From Hymenobacter sediminis (GTDB taxonomy: Bacteria; Bacteroidota; Bacteroidia; Cytophagales; Hymenobacteraceae): a DNA stretch of 64,000 nt. Below are positions 8,235-17,549 of this stretch, one piece after another. Under the pieces are notes generated by a model that searched no databases, was not told the DNA's origin, and was given only the letters and a program-made list of their open reading frames with translations. The DNA lies in the NCBI RefSeq assembly GCF_003231285.1, contig NZ_QKNS01000006.1, positions 1 through 64,000 of the forward strand. The letters are read 5' to 3'. Position 1 is the first letter of the stretch, and each line of letters begins with the position of its first letter. A program made the position numbers and the translations under genes.

Positions 8235-10064
8235 TTAGTAGCCGTGCCGAGCCCGGCTCTGAATACGCTTTTCCCAGCGTTTGCGCTTGGGCGCGATGTA
8301 GCCGCGCAGATACTTCTCCATGACCATCACAGCGCAGGGGGCGGCGGCTGTAGCCCCGAAACCGCCATTTTCGAGGTACACCGCTACGGCTATTTTGGGA
8401 TTGTCAGCCGGGGCGAAACCCACGAAGGCAGCATGGTCATCGCCCTCGTCGTTTTGCACGGTGCCCGTTTTGCCAGCCACCGTAATGCCCACGTCGGCCA
8501 GGCTGGAGGCATCGGCCGTTCCGCCGCGCTGCATCACGGCCACCATGCCGGGCACCAGGGCCGCAAAATGGGCGCTGTCGATGAGAGTACGGCGCTTTTC
8601 CAGGAAGCGGGGCAAAGGGCCATTTTCGCCCACACTACGTACCAGATGGGGGCGGTAGTACCAGCCGCGGTTGGCAATGATGGCCGCCATATTGGCCATT
8701 TGCAGGCCCGTAAGGTTGATTTCGCCCTGCCCAATGCTAAGCGAATAGATGGAGCGATAAGTCCAGCCCCGGGTGCGGCGGGCCTTGTCGTAGTAGGCAG
8801 GGGTAGGAAGAAAGCCCGGCGCTTCGCGCGGCAAGTCCACACCGAGTACCGAATCAAGGCCAAACGAGCGGACGTAGCGCCGCCACTGGGCCAGGTTGGC
8901 GTGGCGGGCAGCTATGGTGTCCTGTACCAGTGAGTCGGGCACGCAGTCAATCAGGTTTTGCATCACCTGATAGAAATAGGGGTTGCAGCTGTACTTGAGG
9001 CCCAGGGTCAGGGTGTTGGCGGGCTTGTGGTGGTGCACGCAACTCACCAGTGACTGGTCGCAGCGGAAGGCCGTGGCGGGCGTGATGGCGCTCATTTGCA
9101 GGGCCACGGCAGCATTCACCAGCTTGAATACCGAGCCGGGCGGATTGGCCAGCATGGCGGGCCGGTTCAGCAGCGGCATGTTTTCGTGTTCCAACAGTTC
9201 GGCACGTACTCCGGCCTGGTCGGGGGCGGTAATGGTGGCCGGGTCATACACCGGTGCCGAGACGTAGGCCAGTATTTCCCCGGTGCGTGGGTCGAGGGCT
9301 ACCAGGTAGCCTTTGCGGTTGCCCATCAGCTTTTCGGCGTAGGCCTGTAGCTTCACGTCGATGGTCAGGTGCAGGTCCTGGCCTTGCTGGAAGGTAGTAT
9401 CTTTAGCCCAAGTGCCGTGCTGCTGGCCCTTCGCATCTACCAAGGGGTGCAGGTAACCGTGGCGGCCCTTCAGAAGACCATTATAGTAGGCCTCTACGCC
9501 GCCGTTGCGCAGGCGGTAGAACCGGCCGCGGCGGTAGCGCTGGGCTTGGCGGTAGAAGGCTTGGGCCTCGGCGCTCAGGTAGCCCAGCACAGGGGCGCCG
9601 GCTGTAGTAGTGTAGGTGCGTTGGTGGCGTTCCAGCAAAGTCAGCCCGGATACTGTCGTGCTACTGTCGCGGCGGACACGCTTGGCCTCGGCGGCTGTGA
9701 GGCGGAGCTGCACCGGGGTTTGGGGGCGGGCACCGGGGTAGGGCAAGGCCTCCGCAATACGCCGCCGCACAGTAGTAGAATCCCAGCCCAGTAATTGGCC
9801 TAGCGCCAGAGTATCGAGCGGAGGGCGACGCGGCAGCCTCAAGACAAATTGCAGGCGAGTATCCACTAGCACTGAATCGTTGCGGTCGAGGATACGTCCG
9901 CGGATAAGCGAATCGGCTATCACCACGCGGCGCCGGGTGTACACTTCGCCGGTTGCCGGGTCTTGAGCAGGAGTATGGGTGTTTTGGTCAGGCGAGGAGC
10001 AGGCGGCCAGTGCGGCCAAGGATGCCAGCAGAACCTTTCCCCAACGAATAAAAGCGGTACGCAT
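8235..10064 (-). CDS. Class B penicillin-binding protein (PBP2-like), predicted lipoprotein
   Basis: The 609-residue transpeptidase would cross-link peptidoglycan in the periplasm. Residues ~40-230 form the PBP dimerisation domain (RGRILDRNDSVL at 56-67), and the catalytic domain follows. It carries all active-site motifs: SVFK (S311, K314), SCN (359-361) and KTGT (532-535). Unlike ordinary PBP2, which is anchored by a membrane helix, the N-terminus reads as a lipoprotein signal with lipobox LAAC at C22. A near twin lies at 15750-17549 (same C-terminal ~80 residues with few changes). It is not next to mreC or rodA, so it is probably an extra PBP and not the housekeeping one. Confidence 0.92.
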   Translation of the reverse strand: MRTAFIRWGKVLLASLAALAACSSPDQNTHTPAQDPATGEVYTRRRVVIADSLIRGRILDRNDSVLVDTRLQFVLRLPRRPPLDTLALGQLLGWDSTTVRRRIAEALPYPGARPQTPVQLRLTAAEAKRVRRDSSTTVSGLTLLERHQRTYTTTAGAPVLGYLSAEAQAFYRQAQRYRRGRFYRLRNGGVEAYYNGLLKGRHGYLHPLVDAKGQQHGTWAKDTTFQQGQDLHLTIDVKLQAYAEKLMGNRKGYLVALDPRTGEILAYVSAPVYDPATITAPDQAGVRAELLEHENMPLLNRPAMLANPPGSVFKLVNAAVALQMSAITPATAFRCDQSLVSCVHHHKPANTLTLGLKYSCNPYFYQVMQNLIDCVPDSLVQDTIAARHANLAQWRRYVRSFGLDSVLGVDLPREAPGFLPTPAYYDKARRTRGWTYRSIYSLSIGQGEINLTGLQMANMAAIIANRGWYYRPHLVRSVGENGPLPRFLEKRRTLIDSAHFAALVPGMVAVMQRGGTADASSLADVGITVAGKTGTVQNDEGDDHAAFVGFAPADNPKIAVAVYLENGGFGATAAAPCAVMVMEKYLRGYIAPKRKRWEKRIQSRARHGY

Positions 10065-10245
10065 GGGGTAAAGCTAGACAATTGCCCTGCTTCGAAGCCG
10101 GGCTTTTCGGCGAACGAGCCGGGTTGCTGGATTGGTAGCGGGGCCGGTGGCGCGGTACTGCGAGATATCAAAAACACTAACCCACGAAAAACGCCGCCCA
10201 AAGTAATCTGGGCGGCGCGTAGGGCCAAGTCAGTAAGCGTGGCGT

Positions 10246-11199
10246 TTACTCGTCGGAATTACCCGGGCCTTGAGGACCGCCACCAAACATAAGGGCCATG
10301 GTTTTCAGGCCGATTTGGGCAGCGTCTTTAGCGTAGTCGAGCACGGGCGCGGTGGTGCTGATTTTCAGGTCCTGGTCGGTAACGGGCTTTAGCTGTACGT
10401 TGGTAAACTCGTAGCGCATCTGCTGCTTGCGCTCCTTGTCGAAGTATACCACCAGGCGCGTAATACCATGGGCCTCGTTCACGTACACTGGGTGGGCGAA
10501 GTTCAGGCTCTGCGGAATCTGCTTGGATGTCCACACATCTAGCGCCACAGGCTTATTGGGTAGCTGGCCAGGAACGTCAGAAGGGGTCGTGTCGGCGCCG
10601 GGCTTGATGGTGTAAGTGGTTTTCTGACTGGGGTAGCCGGCTACTAGCTCCGTTTCGGTGGTAGGGCGCAGGGTGTAGTCGGTGGTCGTTACCACGATGC
10701 TTTGCCAGGTTCTCTCCACCGAGGCCGCGTCGTAAGTATAGTTCACGTTCTGGGGCGCCGACTGCGACGCAATGCGCAGCAGGCCCTTATTAGTAGCGTT
10801 GTTGAAGTAGTTCTCGAGGTGGTAGGTGAGGGCGTCGGTGGTAGCGCGGACTTCCTTTCCCCGGCAATACAGGGTGCCTTTGCGGGGTAGCATCAGGGCC
10901 CCGATGGTCATGGCCGGGCTGGAGTTTTCAGCGGCGGCCTGCAACTGCATCTTCTCCGCCATGGTGAGGCTGGCGGCCAGTTGCTCCATCTGGCCCTTAA
11001 TGTTGCCCTTGGCCGGATCAATCCGGTTGAGCAGCTTATCATAAGGGTTGCCGGGCAACGATACGCGGGTAGTAATAATGCCCTGGGTGAAATCAGCTAC
11101 AGCGGCCGGTGCCACAGGTGAACCGGGTTGGTAACCAGCCGCGGCCAGCACTACCGTAAGTGGGAGCAGTGACCAAGCAAACGAACGGGAAAGGCGCAT
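10246..11199 (-). CDS. Secreted hypothetical protein (DUF4412-like)
   Basis: The 317-residue product has a signal peptide (RSFAWSLLPLTVVLAAAGYQ). A helical segment of about 50 residues (KLLNRIDPAKGNIKGQ onward) is followed by beta-rich sequence containing GTLYCRGKEV, repeated threonine-rich strands and a C-terminal glycine-rich tail (MFGGGPQGPGNSDE). The layout recalls DUF4412-type periplasmic proteins, but I do not assign a function. A well-formed promoter precedes it (11233-11262), and the gene lies between the first PBP gene and a divergent AraC regulator. Confidence 0.65.
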   Translation of the reverse strand: MRLSRSFAWSLLPLTVVLAAAGYQPGSPVAPAAVADFTQGIITTRVSLPGNPYDKLLNRIDPAKGNIKGQMEQLAASLTMAEKMQLQAAAENSSPAMTIGALMLPRKGTLYCRGKEVRATTDALTYHLENYFNNATNKGLLRIASQSAPQNVNYTYDAASVERTWQSIVVTTTDYTLRPTTETELVAGYPSQKTTYTIKPGADTTPSDVPGQLPNKPVALDVWTSKQIPQSLNFAHPVYVNEAHGITRLVVYFDKERKQQMRYEFTNVQLKPVTDQDLKISTTAPVLDYAKDAAQIGLKTMALMFGGGPQGPGNSDE

Positions 11200-11232
11200 A
11201 AAGGAATAGGAGGAGGGGACGGTTTATGGCAC

Positions 11233-11262
11233 CAAAACTATATATAAAATCCAGCAAGCAAA
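11233..11262 (-). promoter_or_regulatory. Bacteroidota-type promoter for the 10246-11199 gene
   Basis: On the minus strand TTTG (11259-11262) is followed after 18 bases by TAGTTTTG (11233-11240), an exact TAnnTTTG -7 box. The predicted start lies about 25-30 nt upstream of the ATG at 11199. This is one of the clearest mRNA promoters in the window. Confidence 0.7.
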
Positions 11263-11442
11263 CCCCAAGCCTGCTCAGAGCATTCTGGCACCTTGCTGCG
11301 CGCAATATTTCCTTTAAGCATACGGCCGACGCCTTATTCGTCTGCTGATAGGTAATACATAGATTACTCAACAACAAAGAGCTTTAGAAGCAAGCTGAAC
11401 ATTCAGTTGCTACTTAGGTTATCTCCTACCTGCTGTATCCTG

Positions 11443-12309
11443 ATGAATCGTTCTACTTACGCTTCCGAGCTGTACAATCTGCCGCCCGTACAAACCAGTT
11501 CGGCGCAGGCCTGGCCAGGCTTGCGGGTGGAGCGCTACCAACTGGTTCCTGGTGGGGTGCCGGCGCATTTTCATGAGCAACACCTGCTTCTGATTCATCA
11601 GGCAGAGGAGGGCGTTTACTCGCACCGTCAGCAGGGAAGCCGGGTAGACAAGGACCTGTTCCGGTGTGGCGACGCAGGCTTGTATCCGGCTGGCGAGTAT
11701 GGTCCTTCGGCGTGGGATGGACCAGCTGATATTATCAACTTGCACCTAGACCCTGATTGGCTGGAAACCCTCGCCCGCCAAAGTCTGGACCTCGTGCATT
11801 TCAACCTGCGTGAGCGGTTTCGGTTTGAGGATGCCCTGCTACCTCATTTGGGGCGACAATTGCTGGCGGCAGCTGGCAGCAAGCACGCAGTGGGCCAGCT
11901 GTACGTGGAGTCGCTGGTGAATACGCTGGGCTACCACCTCATTGAGTACCACGCTAGCTACGAGCGGCGCATTGTGGGCACCGGAGCGAGGCTCTCGGCG
12001 GCAGTTCTGGGCCGCATCGATGCGTATCTGGAGGCCTACGCGGAGCAAACTATTGCGCTAGCGGCCCTGGCCGACTTAGCCAACCTGAGCGTCTTTCATT
12101 TCGCGCGACGCTTTAAGCTGACTACTGGCCGCTCGCCCTACCAATACGTGCTCGACTGGAAGATTAAGCGGGCTCAGCACCTGCTCCGCACCGGCGAGCT
12201 GCCCTTTGCTGCAATCAGTGATGCGCTTGGGTTTGCCTCGCCCGCCCACTTCTCAGCCGCGTTCAAACGGGTAGTAGGCCAAAGTCCGCGGGAGTTTCAG
12301 CGCAGTTAG
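11443..12309 (+). CDS. AraC-family transcriptional regulator
   Basis: I take the ATG at 11443 (MNRSTYASELYNLP), giving 288 residues; an upstream in-frame TTG is less likely. The N-terminal ~150 residues form a cupin-like sensor domain (HFHEQHLLLIHQ with histidines). The last ~100 residues are the double helix-turn-helix AraC DNA-binding domain, recognisable from AYAEQTIALAALADLANLS, HFARRFKLTTGRSPYQY and the closing AHFSAAFKRVVGQSPREF. Its target is unknown. It could control the hydrolase gene that follows at 12529, which is on the same strand 220 bp downstream beyond a palindromic element. Confidence 0.93.
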   Translation: MNRSTYASELYNLPPVQTSSAQAWPGLRVERYQLVPGGVPAHFHEQHLLLIHQAEEGVYSHRQQGSRVDKDLFRCGDAGLYPAGEYGPSAWDGPADIINLHLDPDWLETLARQSLDLVHFNLRERFRFEDALLPHLGRQLLAAAGSKHAVGQLYVESLVNTLGYHLIEYHASYERRIVGTGARLSAAVLGRIDAYLEAYAEQTIALAALADLANLSVFHFARRFKLTTGRSPYQYVLDWKIKRAQHLLRTGELPFAAISDALGFASPAHFSAAFKRVVGQSPREFQRS

Positions 12310-12334
12310 GTAGGTCTAAACGTCGTGCTTCAAG

Positions 12335-12410
12335 TGTCATTCCAAGAAGAAGAGAGGAATCTTTATCCTCTTGGTATTAAACCAGATTCCTCGCTTCTCT
12401 TGGAATGACA
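12335..12410. repeat. REP-like long palindromic element
   Basis: A 28-base arm beginning TGTCATTCCAAGA (12335-12362) is repeated in inverted orientation at 12384-12410 with a few mismatches, around a 21-base loop. Conceptual translation of the arm gives the CHSKRSEES-type peptide familiar as a spurious ORF in many Bacteroidota genomes. It is therefore likely one copy of a dispersed intergenic palindromic repeat. It sits just downstream of the AraC stop codon and could double as that gene's terminator. Confidence 0.75.
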
Positions 12411-12528
12411 ATAGCAAGGATATGTAAGAAGTGAGCAAGAATTAGGCACGGCGCCGGAGGAGGTGCGGGCAACTTTGCAGCACGCAAACAGGCAGTTGCC
12501 ATTTGCATCACCTCTTACTTCCTTTTTA

Positions 12529-13488
12529 ATGCACACGCTCACCTCATCAACTAGCAACACCCCAAACACTGCGGCGGCAATAGAAGCGCCAGATATGTAC
12601 TCCGATGCGGAGCTAGTGAAAAAGCTGCCCGGCTTTACGAATCATTACGTCACGGTCAATGGCATCCGGCTTCACTACGTGGAAGGGGGTAGCGGTCAGC
12701 CGCTGATTTGCCTGCCGGGCTGGCCCCAAACGTGGTGGTCGTTTCATCCGGTAGCGGCCCAACTAGCCGAGCACTACCGCGTCATCATCCTCGACATCCG
12801 GGGTATGGGCAGCTCCGAAAAGCCCGCCACGGGGTACGATAAAAAGACCATGGCTCAGGACGTGTACGCCCTGACGCAACTGCTAGGCCTATCGAAAGTC
12901 GCGTTGATGGGTCACGACATTGGTGGCATGGTAGCCCTCAGCTTTGCCTTCAACTACCCCGATGCCACGGACAAGGTGATATTGCTTGATGGCAGCCACC
13001 CCACCGAAGGTATGCGGTACATGACCATGCTCCCCGCCCCCGGCACCTTCGAGGCCAAGATGGACGGCGACAACCCCTACATGTGGTGGATGGCGTTCAA
13101 CCAGATCAAGAAGTTGCCTGAGCAACTGCTGGCCGGCCGTTTCCGCTACCTGCTCGACTGGCTCTTTAGCTACGTCATGATAGAGGAGCGCCACATGACA
13201 GAATTTGACCGAGAGGTATACGCCGCTGCGTATAATCACCCCGAGAGCATCCGGGCCGCTACCGGCTGGTACCAGACCTTTAACCAGGATATAGCTGATG
13301 CCAATACCTACCCCCGCCTAACCATGCCGGTATTAGGTATTGCGAGTTACGTGGCCTACAACCACATGAACATGGGTTTACCCTACATAGCCGAAAATGT
13401 GCAGGTAATCGGGCTCCAGGATAGTGGGCACTACATGTTCGAGGAAAAGCCAACCCAGGTACTAGAGGCGGTATTCAACTTTCTGTAG
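12529..13488 (+). CDS. Alpha/beta hydrolase of the epoxide hydrolase / haloalkane dehalogenase group
   Basis: I start at the ATG at 12529 (319 residues); the GTG 22 codons earlier lies in an unlikely leader. The fold is shown by the LPGWPQTWW loop (the family's HGWP-type motif), LDIRGMGSS and the nucleophile elbow GHDIGG with aspartate D130 in place of serine, as in epoxide hydrolases and dehalogenases. The general base is H301 in SGHYMFEEKP. A cap domain with several tryptophans and tyrosines lies between. The substrate is unknown. It follows the AraC regulator. Confidence 0.87.
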   Translation: MHTLTSSTSNTPNTAAAIEAPDMYSDAELVKKLPGFTNHYVTVNGIRLHYVEGGSGQPLICLPGWPQTWWSFHPVAAQLAEHYRVIILDIRGMGSSEKPATGYDKKTMAQDVYALTQLLGLSKVALMGHDIGGMVALSFAFNYPDATDKVILLDGSHPTEGMRYMTMLPAPGTFEAKMDGDNPYMWWMAFNQIKKLPEQLLAGRFRYLLDWLFSYVMIEERHMTEFDREVYAAAYNHPESIRAATGWYQTFNQDIADANTYPRLTMPVLGIASYVAYNHMNMGLPYIAENVQVIGLQDSGHYMFEEKPTQVLEAVFNFL

Positions 13489-13546
13489 TAACCCGAGCGC
13501 GCCAACTGGCCCGCACTACCGCTACGCCCCCGCATTGTTACATGGC

Positions 13547-14980
13547 CTAGGCCTCTACGCTGACACTATTAGCCGATTGTATCCGGGCTTGCTGCCGGAA
13601 GTACACGAAAAACGGAAGCCCTGTCAGAATGAGGCCTAGGCCTAGCAGCGACTGAGTCGGTTGCGTAATGAGCGTGTGCCCGGTGAACGTAAGGGCGAAG
13701 AGGATGAGTAGAAGCTGCACGAAGGGGTAGCCCGGCACCGGGCCTGGTATGCGGCCCTGGCGCTTCATCTTTACCACGGCCACCGCCAGCAGGCCATAAA
13801 ACAGGAAGGTGGCGAAAATGACCAGGTCGGTCAGGCGTTCGAAGGTGCCGGAGATAATCAGCAGGCTGCTCCACGTAAAGGTAAAGGCCAAGGCGCGGTA
13901 GGGGGTGCGGTAGCGCGGGTGCACCGTCGCGGCCGATGGAAAGAAATACCCTTCCTGGGCCATACGGAAATGCACGCGGGTGTGGGAAAGCAGCACAGAG
14001 TTGAGCGTACCGAATACGCTCACCAGAATCAGAACCGTAACGCCCGTTTTGCCCCATTGGCCCAGCAAGGCCTCTGCTACCACAGCCGCCCCGATTTCGT
14101 TCGGGCCAACGGCTGCCAGCTGCGCGAGGGGTAGGGTACGCAGGTACACGTAATTGATGAGTACGTACAGCACAATGGCAATGCTTACTCCACCGATGAT
14201 GGCGCGGGGTACGTTGCGCCGTGGGTTTTTGATTTCACCCGTGACAAAGGAAAGGTCTACCCAGCCATCATAGGCCCAGAACACGCTGAGCAGGGCCCCA
14301 AAAAAGGCACTACCCAACGACACCTCCCGTATGGGTACTACTGCCGCCGTGGTGCCGCTCGTGTCCGGAGAGGCCAGCAATAAGCCCGCGAGGATGAGTA
14401 GGAGAATGCCCCCAATTTTGGCCGCTGTAAAGACGTTGCTGAGCCGCCCGCTTTCACTCACCCCGCGGTAGTTTACCCAGGTAAGTGCGGCCGTGGTAGT
14501 AATAGCCAAGAGCTTAATGCCAGAGTCAGCAAATGGGTAAATCAGCCCGCCGATGGATAGGTGGGCCCATGCTTGAGCCGGGTTGGGCAGGGGGAGCAGG
14601 GCGTTAACGGATTGGGCAAAGATGAAAGCCAGCGCTGCCACCGAAGCAGAGCCGATGATGGCGAAATCCGTCCACCCAAACAGAAACGAAGCAAAATTGC
14701 CAAACGACAACCGCAGGTACTCATACACGCCGCCTGATTCTTCGGTGAGTGAGGCCATGCCTGACAGGTTCAGGGCCCCACAAATAGTCACCAGGCCCGC
14801 TACCACCCAAGCGGTCAGGATCCATTCTGCGCTTAAACCACTCTGCGCCAGCGGCACAATCTTCTTGAACACCCCGGACCCAATCACGATGCCCGCTACC
14901 AGCAACGTGCCGCTTACGACCCCGAAGGCTCGAACCAGAGTAACAGGGGCGGCAACGGGTGGCTTTTCTGGATCTATCAT
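13547..14980 (-). CDS. Amino acid permease (APC superfamily)
   Basis: The 477-residue integral membrane protein has about 12 hydrophobic helices. The first carries the signature GTLLVAGIVIGSGVFKK, where the unwound TM1 GSG binds the substrate carboxyl and amino groups. Later segments include SGMASLTEESGGVYEYL and FWAYDGWVDLSFVTGEIKNPRRNVPRAI, typical of L-type and cationic amino-acid exchangers. It should import or exchange amino acids across the inner membrane; specificity is not deducible. It converges with the hydrolase gene across 58 bp. Confidence 0.92.
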   Translation of the reverse strand: MIDPEKPPVAAPVTLVRAFGVVSGTLLVAGIVIGSGVFKKIVPLAQSGLSAEWILTAWVVAGLVTICGALNLSGMASLTEESGGVYEYLRLSFGNFASFLFGWTDFAIIGSASVAALAFIFAQSVNALLPLPNPAQAWAHLSIGGLIYPFADSGIKLLAITTTAALTWVNYRGVSESGRLSNVFTAAKIGGILLLILAGLLLASPDTSGTTAAVVPIREVSLGSAFFGALLSVFWAYDGWVDLSFVTGEIKNPRRNVPRAIIGGVSIAIVLYVLINYVYLRTLPLAQLAAVGPNEIGAAVVAEALLGQWGKTGVTVLILVSVFGTLNSVLLSHTRVHFRMAQEGYFFPSAATVHPRYRTPYRALAFTFTWSSLLIISGTFERLTDLVIFATFLFYGLLAVAVVKMKRQGRIPGPVPGYPFVQLLLILFALTFTGHTLITQPTQSLLGLGLILTGLPFFVYFRQQARIQSANSVSVEA

Positions 14981-15089
14981 GTTTCAAGGTAAACGGGTTT
15001 GCTACTGAGCGGCGCGATGTTGGTTTGCCATATGGATAGCGGAGCAGGCCCATAGTCTTAACTCCTACCTATGCGCGTAGCTATACAGG

Positions 15090-15545
15090 CTACTGCTGCC
15101 CGGAGTCGAGTAAGCGCCGGTGGTAATTAATCTGGCCCAAGTGATAGGCCAGATGAGTGGCCAGATGCACCAGGAAATATTCGGTCGATGTCTTCTGGTC
15201 GAAAACCAGGAGGGAGTATTCCCGCGCCAACATGGCGGGGTTTACTTGCTCTAGTGATACATCTACTCGATGGCTGGTGTCCTGTAGCATTTCCAGCAGT
15301 TCCAGCCGAGGAATGTTTTTTAGCGAGAATTCTAATTCGCGGTGCCGGATATACGCTATACCACCAAGTTCAGCCCCAATATATGTATTCAGGTTGCCGA
15401 CTACATGCAGGCATAGGTTGCCGGCCGAATTAGCTATACCTTTTTCAACGTGCCAAATTATGTGCTCGTCGTTGTACAAGGTAAGTTCCTGCTTCACTCG
15501 GTTCAGGTCACGTTGGAACAGGTGGCGGAGAGTATCAATCAGCAT
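15090..15545 (-). CDS. DinB-family metalloprotein (DUF1572-like)
   Basis: I prefer the ATG at 15545 (MLIDTLRHLFQRDL), giving 151 residues, over an upstream ATG at 15620 that would add a basic, low-complexity extension. The four-helix DinB pattern is visible, with likely metal ligands in LCLHVVGNL and the paired histidines of HLATHLAYHLGQINYHRRLL near the C-terminus. Members are often thiol-S-transferases (bacillithiol or mycothiol) or enzymes of unknown role. It lies alone between the permease and the second PBP gene. Confidence 0.8.
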   Translation of the reverse strand: MLIDTLRHLFQRDLNRVKQELTLYNDEHIIWHVEKGIANSAGNLCLHVVGNLNTYIGAELGGIAYIRHRELEFSLKNIPRLELLEMLQDTSHRVDVSLEQVNPAMLAREYSLLVFDQKTSTEYFLVHLATHLAYHLGQINYHRRLLDSGQQ

Positions 15546-15749
15546 ATACAGTAGTTTGTTTGGACCAGCGCTTGGTTTTGCTTTGGGAGTCGCTTTAAAG
15601 GCTATACCCTCCCCGGGCATGATGCTCGTTACCCATAGTGTCTCGCTAGCTTGTCCAACGGCCCGAATGAAGGTAACTCAAACCTGCTCAGCTTCAGCTA
15701 CGGTTAGGCAACACGGCAGTAGCAACCAACGAGTGTAGCCCAGTAACAG

Positions 15750-17549
15750 CTAGTAGCCATGCCGGGCCCGGCTCTGAATGCGGGCTTCCCAGCGCTTACG
15801 CTTAGGCGCGATGTAGCCGCGCAGGTATTTTTCCATGACTAACGCGGCGCAGGGCGCAGCGGCATCAGCGCCAAAGCCCCCGTTCTCAATGTACACGGCT
15901 ACGGCTATTTTAGGATTGTCGGCCGGGGCGAAGCCCACGAAGGCGGCGTGGTCGTTGCCTTCGTCGTTTTCTACGGTGCCCGTTTTGCCCGCCACCGTAA
16001 TGCCGACATCAGCGAGGCTGGAGGCATCGGCCGTGCCTCCCTTCTGCATCACGGCCACCATGCCGGGCACTAGGGCGGCAAAGTGGGCGCTATCTACCAG
16101 AGTATAACGCTTCTCGGTGAAGCGCGGCAGTGGCCCCCCGTCCCCGATGCTTCGTACCAAGTGAGGAGGGTAGTACCAGCCGCGGTTAGCAATGATGGCG
16201 GCCATATTGGCCATCTGCAAGCCCGTCATATTGATTTCGCCTTGGCCGATACTCAGGGAGTAGATGGAGCGGTACCGCCACCGGGTGGTGCCCCGGGCCT
16301 TGTCGTAATAGGCAGGGGTAGGCAGGAAGCCCGGGGCCTCGCGTGGTATGTCTACCCCCAGCACGGAGTCGAGGCCAAACGAGCGGACGTAGCGCCGCCA
16401 CTGGGCCAGGTTGGCGTGGCGGGCAGCTACGGTGTCCTGTACCAGACTATCGGGCACGTAGTTGATGAGTTTCCCCATCACCTGGTAGAAGTAGGGGTTG
16501 CAGCTGTACTTGAGCCCGGCAGTCAGGTTACTGGGCGCCGGGTGGCGATGCACACAGCTGACGAGTTTCTGGTCGCAACGGAAACCGGTAGCAGGGGTGA
16601 TAGAACCTAGTTGCAACGCCACGGCGGCATTCACCAGCTTGAACACGGAACCGGGCGGATTGGCGCGCATAGCCGGCCGGTTAATCAGCGGCATGCCTTC
16701 CTGTTGCAGTAGCTTGGCGCGCACCCCAGCCAAATCGGGAGCGGTGATGGTAGCGGGCTTGTAGATGGGCGCCGACACGTAGGCCAGTACTTCCCCGGTA
16801 CGTGGGTCAAGGGCTACCAGATAGCCTTTACGGCGGCCCAGGAGTTGTTCGGCGTAGGCTTGTAGCTTTATATCAAGAGTCAGGTGCAGATCCTGGCCTT
16901 GCTGAAAGGTGGTGTCGGGTGCCCAATTGCCCTGCGTCCGGCCTTGCTCGTCTACCAAAGGGTGTAGCGTGCCCCGGCGCCCGTTAAGAATGCCATTGTA
17001 GTAGCCTTCTATACCACTGTTGCGCAGTTGGTAGAAACGGCCCCGGCGGTAGCGCTGAGCTTGGTTATAGAAGGCCTCCGCCTCGGCTGCCATGTAGCCT
17101 AGCGCATGGGCGCCCACGCTGGTGGTGTAGGTGCGCTGGCGGCTTTCGGTTAGGGTGAGGGTAGGCCAGTCACGGCTTTTGCGACGTACCCGCGCCGCTT
17201 CGGTTGCGGTGAGGCGCAGCTGTACCGGGTACCCCGCAGGGGCTTCCTCGTACGGCAGGGCATCGGCAATGCGCCTCCGGATGGTGGTAGGGCCCCAACC
17301 CAACAACTGGCCTAGGGCCAGGGTATCGAGTGGGGGGCGGCGCGGCAGCTTTAGTAGGTATTGTGGACGGGTGGCTACCAGTACCGAATCGTGGCGGTCC
17401 AGAATACGGCCGCGCTGCGGCACTTCGGGCAGCACGATGCGCCGCTTGGTGTAGACAATGCTCGTATCAGGAGCCTGAGGCGGAATGTCAGTTTGTTGTT
17501 GAAATGAGGAACAGGTGACCAGCACCAAAAACGCAGTAAGTAAACTCAT
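15750..17549 (-). CDS. Class B penicillin-binding protein (PBP2-like), paralogue of the 8235-10064 gene
   Basis: The 599 residues match the first PBP along their whole length, including SVFK (S301, K304), SCN (349-351) and KTGT (522-525), so an active DD-transpeptidase is expected. The N-terminus is short (MSLLTAFLVLVTC) and could be a lipoprotein signal with C13, although threonine at the -1 position is unusual and there is no basic start. I checked upstream and found no better in-frame start before a stop codon. The duplication is old enough for the first ~150 residues to have diverged while the catalytic half stayed nearly constant. Confidence 0.9.
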   Translation of the reverse strand: MSLLTAFLVLVTCSSFQQQTDIPPQAPDTSIVYTKRRIVLPEVPQRGRILDRHDSVLVATRPQYLLKLPRRPPLDTLALGQLLGWGPTTIRRRIADALPYEEAPAGYPVQLRLTATEAARVRRKSRDWPTLTLTESRQRTYTTSVGAHALGYMAAEAEAFYNQAQRYRRGRFYQLRNSGIEGYYNGILNGRRGTLHPLVDEQGRTQGNWAPDTTFQQGQDLHLTLDIKLQAYAEQLLGRRKGYLVALDPRTGEVLAYVSAPIYKPATITAPDLAGVRAKLLQQEGMPLINRPAMRANPPGSVFKLVNAAVALQLGSITPATGFRCDQKLVSCVHRHPAPSNLTAGLKYSCNPYFYQVMGKLINYVPDSLVQDTVAARHANLAQWRRYVRSFGLDSVLGVDIPREAPGFLPTPAYYDKARGTTRWRYRSIYSLSIGQGEINMTGLQMANMAAIIANRGWYYPPHLVRSIGDGGPLPRFTEKRYTLVDSAHFAALVPGMVAVMQKGGTADASSLADVGITVAGKTGTVENDEGNDHAAFVGFAPADNPKIAVAVYIENGGFGADAAAPCAALVMEKYLRGYIAPKRKRWEARIQSRARHGY

